In this document: positions 60,649 through 64,000 of the stretch, in pieces
How the letters are laid out: every line of letters begins with the position of its first letter
Numbering within the stretch: position 1 is the first letter of the stretch
Source of the DNA: Alkaliphilus hydrothermalis
GTDB taxonomy: Bacteria; Bacillota; Clostridia; Peptostreptococcales; Natronincolaceae
Length of the DNA stretch: 64,000 nt
Reading direction: 5' to 3'
Assembly (NCBI RefSeq): GCF_016908555.1
Contig: NZ_JAFBEE010000010.1
Span: forward strand, 1-64,000
The notes under the pieces: generated by a model
Seen by the model: the letters and a program-made list of their open reading frames with translations, nothing else
Database searches by the model: none
Told to the model about the DNA's origin: nothing
Translations under genes and position numbers: made by a program

Positions 60649-63012
60649 TTGGAAGATAACAAGAAAATTCAGGAAGAAAATCAACAGACACGAAAACTTC
60701 CTATGATTCCCTTAAGGGGCTTAACAGTTTTTCCATATATGGTACTACATTTCGATGTTGGGAGAGAAAAGTCTGTAAATGCATTGGAAGAGGCGATGGT
60801 AAATGATCAATTAATCTTTTTATCAGCCCAAAAAGAGGCTGAGGTGAATGATCCATCCCCAGATGATTTCTATCAAGTAGGAACCATCTCTAAGATTAAA
60901 CAAATGCTTAAATTACCAGGAGATACTATTAGAGTATTAATCGAAGGTATTAATAGGGCTAGAATAAAGGAAATTAAGCAGGAGGGCCCCTATTTATTGG
61001 TGGAGGTTGAGGAGGAAGCCAATCCTTCAGAGTTGGTGGGAGATAAAGATGTAGAAGCCCTTATGCGGAGTGTATTGGATGGCTTTGAACAATACATAGA
61101 TCTTAGCAACAAGGTTTCAGGGGAAATTTTGATGACAGTATCGGAAATTGAGATGCCCGGCAGATTAGCCGATACCATCGGGGCAAATCTGACTTTAAAG
61201 CAAAATCAAAAGCAGGAGATTTTAGAAGCATTTGAGCCAAAGGAAAGATTAGAAACCTTATATAGAATTCTTTTAGAAGAAATTGAAATATTAGAGATTG
61301 AGGAAAAAATCAATAATAGAGTCAAAAAACAAATTAATAAAGTACAAAAAGAATACTATCTTCGTGAACAACTAAAGGCCATCCAAAAGGAGCTTGGGGA
61401 AGACGAAGGGGTAGTGGAGGAGGTAGACGAATTTAGGCAAAAACTTGCAAAACTAAAGCTACCTAAGGAAATAAATGAAAAGGTTGAGCGGGAATTAGAT
61501 CGTTTGCTTAAGCTTTCACCAGCCTCCGCCGAAACAGGGGTGATTAGAAACTATGTAGATTGGATTGTGAGTCTTCCTTGGAATAAAGAGACTAAGGACA
61601 AGCTTGACATCAAAGAATCGGCTGCAATACTAGATGAAGATCACTATGGACTGGAAAAGGTAAAGGATCGTATTCTAGAATATCTTGCCATTAGACAGTT
61701 ATCAAAGACCATGAAGGGACCGATTCTGTGTCTAGTAGGACCTCCGGGGGTAGGTAAAACATCTATTGCTAAATCCATTGCTAGAGCTTTAAATAGGAAG
61801 TTTGTCAGAATGTCTTTGGGTGGAGTTAGGGATGAAGCAGAGATAAGAGGGCATAGAAGAACCTACGTGGGTGCTATTCCAGGGCGTATTATTTCATCCA
61901 TTAGACAAGTAGGTACCAAAAATCCTGTGTTGCTATTGGATGAAATAGATAAATTGGCCAGCGACTTCAGGGGAGACCCAGCGTCAGCTTTACTGGAAGT
62001 ATTAGATCCAGAGCAAAACTCTGATTTTACAGACCACTTTCTAGAAATTCCCTTTAATTTATCAAAGGTAATGTTTGTCACCACCGCCAACTCTTTAAGT
62101 ACCATTCCAAGGCCTTTATTGGATCGTATGGAGGTTATCCAAATTGCTGGGTATACGGATGAAGAAAAGTTTAATATCGCTACAAGATATCTATTACCGA
62201 AGCAAATTAAAGCACATGGATTAAAGGATGAGAATTTAAGGATATCAGAAAATGCCTTAAGGGATATCATTAATCACTATACAAAAGAATCTGGGGTAAG
62301 AAATCTAGAAAGACAGATTGCAAATGTATGCCGTAAAGCTGCAAAACGGATGATTGAGGATAAGTTAAAGTTAGTTAGAATTAATCCAAGTAACTTAAAG
62401 CGATACCTAGGAAGACCCATCTATCGTTATGAGTTTGCCAATAAAAGGGATGAAATTGGAATTGTAAGAGGTTTAGCATGGACACCTGTAGGTGGAGATA
62501 CCCTTTCTATAGAAGTAACACCTATGAAGGGTAGTGGAAAGCTAGTACTTACAGGTCAGTTAGGGGATGTAATGAAGGAATCAGCTAGGGCTGGTATTAG
62601 TTATATCCGATCTAGAGCAGAAAGCCTGAATATCGAGGATAATTTCCATACAAATAAAGATATTCATATCCATATACCCGAGGGGGCTATTCCGAAGGAT
62701 GGACCGTCGGCTGGAACTGCAATGGCAACAGCTGTGATTTCTGCCCTTACAAATATTCCAGTATCTAAGGATGTAGCAATGACGGGTGAAATTACATTAA
62801 GGGGACGCGTACTACCTATTGGTGGTGTAAAAGAAAAGGTATTAGCCGCGAGAAGGGCTGGTATTACAAAGGTCCTATTACCAATGGAGAATGAAAAGGA
62901 CATGGAGGATATCCCAGAGAGTGTGAAGAGAAAAATAGAATTTGTTTTCGTTGAGCATATGGATGAAGTCCTTGAACATGCTTTGAAGAGGGGAGAAACA
63001 AATGAAAATTAA
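60649..63012 (+). CDS. lon: ATP-dependent protease Lon (LonA)
   Basis: This protease of about 787 residues degrades damaged and short-lived proteins. The N-terminal substrate-binding domain (PMIPLRGLTVFPYMVLHFD) is followed by a coiled coil (KVQKEYYLREQLKAIQKELG). The AAA+ module has Walker A GPPGVGKTS near 365 and Walker B NPVLLLDEIDKL. The protease domain has the catalytic Ser in DGPSAGTAM near 686 and Lys in GGVKEKVLAA near 729. A TTG start at 60649 sits eight bases after AAAAGGAG; a GTG at 60640 overlaps that site. The end overlaps engB by 11 bases. Confidence 0.97.
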   Translation: MEDNKKIQEENQQTRKLPMIPLRGLTVFPYMVLHFDVGREKSVNALEEAMVNDQLIFLSAQKEAEVNDPSPDDFYQVGTISKIKQMLKLPGDTIRVLIEGINRARIKEIKQEGPYLLVEVEEEANPSELVGDKDVEALMRSVLDGFEQYIDLSNKVSGEILMTVSEIEMPGRLADTIGANLTLKQNQKQEILEAFEPKERLETLYRILLEEIEILEIEEKINNRVKKQINKVQKEYYLREQLKAIQKELGEDEGVVEEVDEFRQKLAKLKLPKEINEKVERELDRLLKLSPASAETGVIRNYVDWIVSLPWNKETKDKLDIKESAAILDEDHYGLEKVKDRILEYLAIRQLSKTMKGPILCLVGPPGVGKTSIAKSIARALNRKFVRMSLGGVRDEAEIRGHRRTYVGAIPGRIISSIRQVGTKNPVLLLDEIDKLASDFRGDPASALLEVLDPEQNSDFTDHFLEIPFNLSKVMFVTTANSLSTIPRPLLDRMEVIQIAGYTDEEKFNIATRYLLPKQIKAHGLKDENLRISENALRDIINHYTKESGVRNLERQIANVCRKAAKRMIEDKLKLVRINPSNLKRYLGRPIYRYEFANKRDEIGIVRGLAWTPVGGDTLSIEVTPMKGSGKLVLTGQLGDVMKESARAGISYIRSRAESLNIEDNFHTNKDIHIHIPEGAIPKDGPSAGTAMATAVISALTNIPVSKDVAMTGEITLRGRVLPIGGVKEKVLAARRAGITKVLLPMENEKDMEDIPESVKRKIEFVFVEHMDEVLEHALKRGETNEN

Positions 63013-63625
63013 AACTTCTGAAATCGTTATAAGTGCTGTAGGTCCAAAACAATATCCAGAGGATTTATTGCCTGAGATTGCAATGGTAGGTAGATCAAAT
63101 GTAGGTAAATCCTCAACTATTAATACGTTATTAAACCGTAGAAAACTAGCTAGGGTAAGTCAAAATCCAGGCAAGACTAGAACAATAAATTTCTATATCA
63201 TTAACAAAGAATTCTATTTAGTAGACCTTCCTGGCTATGGTTATGCAAAAGTATCCAAAACGGAACGGGCTTCATGGGGTAAGATTATGGAAACGTATTT
63301 ATCCACTAGAACAAATCTTCAAGAGGTGGTTTTATTGGTGGACATTCGCCATGAACCAACCGAGGATGATAAGTTGATGTACGATTGGATTAAACACTAT
63401 GGTTATGGAACAATTGTTGTTGCTACAAAATCTGATAAAATCTCCAGATCACAACAACAGAAACAGTTTAAAATTATTCGTGAAGCCCTGCAAATGAATC
63501 CAGAAGATAAGATTGTAGCTATTTCCTCCTTAAAAAAGGAAGGAATAGACAAGCTATGGGGGGCAATAGAAGATTTATTTACAGCAAGACATCTACCCAT
63601 CACAATGGAAGAAGCTCCAAAGTAG
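63002..63625 (+). CDS. engB: Ribosome-biogenesis GTPase EngB (YsxC/YihA)
   Basis: This 207-residue essential GTPase acts in assembly of the large ribosomal subunit. G1 is GRSNVGKSS (about 29-37), G2 includes PGKTRTINFY, G3 is DLPGYGYA, G4 is VATKSDKI and G5 is AISSLKKEG. The start overlaps the end of lon (GAAACAAATGAAAAT), indicating coupled translation. The lon-engB order is typical of Firmicutes. Confidence 0.97.
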   Translation: MKIKTSEIVISAVGPKQYPEDLLPEIAMVGRSNVGKSSTINTLLNRRKLARVSQNPGKTRTINFYIINKEFYLVDLPGYGYAKVSKTERASWGKIMETYLSTRTNLQEVVLLVDIRHEPTEDDKLMYDWIKHYGYGTIVVATKSDKISRSQQQKQFKIIREALQMNPEDKIVAISSLKKEGIDKLWGAIEDLFTARHLPITMEEAPK

Positions 63626-63638
63626 TATTAAAGATTGG

Positions 63639-63692
63639 AAAAAGCCAGCACCCTTACGTAATGATTTACGTTGCGGTGGTTGGCTTTTTTGC
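63639..63692. terminator. Terminator after engB (bidirectional)
   Basis: AAAAAGCCA pairs with TGGCTTTTTT, with an inner GTAAT/ATTTAC-like stem. It separates engB from the convergent EamA gene. Confidence 0.88.
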
Positions 63693-63718
63693 CTTTCAAC
63701 TAATGATCTATTTCAGTG

Positions 63719-64000
63719 CTACTGTTTATTGGGATTGTAGATGCTCTTTTGTTCACTTTTTGAAAAAACAGCTTTCCAATCAACCTCTGAAACAATCATA
63801 CCCAATAAAATCAATACACTACCTACAATTCCTTGGGGTGGAAGTACTTCCTTTAATAGAATGTAAGCAAACATTGCTGAGAACACAGGCTCCCCAGTAT
63901 AAATCAATGCTGTATGGGTGGGAGAGGTAAACTTTTGCATGGCATTTTGGATAATAAAGGCCCCCGATGTAGCAAAGATTGCCAATATTAATAAATTGAA
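63719..64000 (-). CDS. EamA (drug/metabolite transporter) family protein, C-terminal part
   Basis: The last 93 residues of a DMT-family transporter are seen, and the gene runs off the right edge. Three membrane helices are visible: LLILAIFATSGAFIIQNA, ALIYTGEPVFSAMFAYILL with the conserved TGEPVF, and GIVGSVLILLGMIVSE. The conserved Pro and Glu of EamA repeats are present. The end KSIYNPNKQ is cytoplasmic. Substrate unknown. Confidence 0.9.
   Translation of the reverse strand, partial: FNLLILAIFATSGAFIIQNAMQKFTSPTHTALIYTGEPVFSAMFAYILLKEVLPPQGIVGSVLILLGMIVSEVDWKAVFSKSEQKSIYNPNKQ

Overview
The window looks like chromosomal DNA of a spore-forming, anaerobic, low-GC Clostridia. An Alkaliphilus-like member of the order is my best guess, from gene order and protein style only. 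Supporting signs are strong AGGAGG-type ribosome sites, many TTG/GTG starts, a T-box in front of ileS, GerMN and stalk/AMIN amidase genes, candidate mother-cell sigma promoters, a rubrerythrin, and a C. difficile-like CRISPR repeat.

Layout. (1) 1-6828 is a nest of insertion sequences. One IS66 copy (IS66-A, 1887-6828) is cut in its transposase gene by an IS21-family element (2126-4624, 7-bp target duplication GCGTACT). At its 3' end it is cut by a second IS66 (IS66-B) that runs off the left edge. (2) 6859-10989 is a CRISPR array of 63 repeats of 30 bp with no cas genes in view. Its left end lies 30 bp from the IS66-A end, so the array or its leader appears to have been cut by the transposon. 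(3) 11158-15366 is pcrA-ligA. (4) 15463-18419 holds a tiny hydrophobic gene, rubrerythrin, a Cys-rich miniprotein, an unknown gene and a HypE-like gene. (5) 18757-24708 is a cell-wall amidase, an UPF0316 membrane protein, a GerMN lipoprotein, rph, rdgB and a phosphoesterase. (6) 24966-25661 is a seven-tRNA operon. (7) 25829-28466 is a C_GCAxxG_C_C protein, an unknown gene and YedE/TusA/YedE. (8) 28827-37784 is a long operon-like run: rhodanese, a GltD/HdrC-like flavoprotein, an HdrB-like protein, TVP38, an ABC transporter and a CDP-alcohol phosphatidyltransferase. (9) 37838-39382 is a group of unknown genes with sigma-E/K-like promoters. (10) 39697-44278 is a LytS-like histidine kinase, a 54-aa ORF and a chemoreceptor. 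(11) 44400-47788 is a T-box and ileS. (12) 47966-53894 is a LigB/AMMECR1 fusion, a LacI regulator with an in-frame stop, a BsuPI protein, a PII-like protein and two antiporters. (13) 54168-63625 is a protein quality-control block: tig, clpP, clpX, a chromate transporter pair, lonB, lon and engB. The right edge cuts an EamA transporter.

Most interesting parts. Region 8 resembles the poorly characterised E. coli ydj-ynj cluster (YdjX/Z, YnjB-F) but carries an added flavin/Fe-S pair. It sits beside a sulfur/selenium-type YedE-TusA cluster, and together they suggest an undescribed sulfur- or selenium-handling module. Region 9 and the gene at 15463-15642 share a sporulation-type promoter pattern, and two of these genes encode sister proteins built from a repeated LLFFFLLLV segment. 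The transposon break at the CRISPR array is a third point worth following beyond the left edge.
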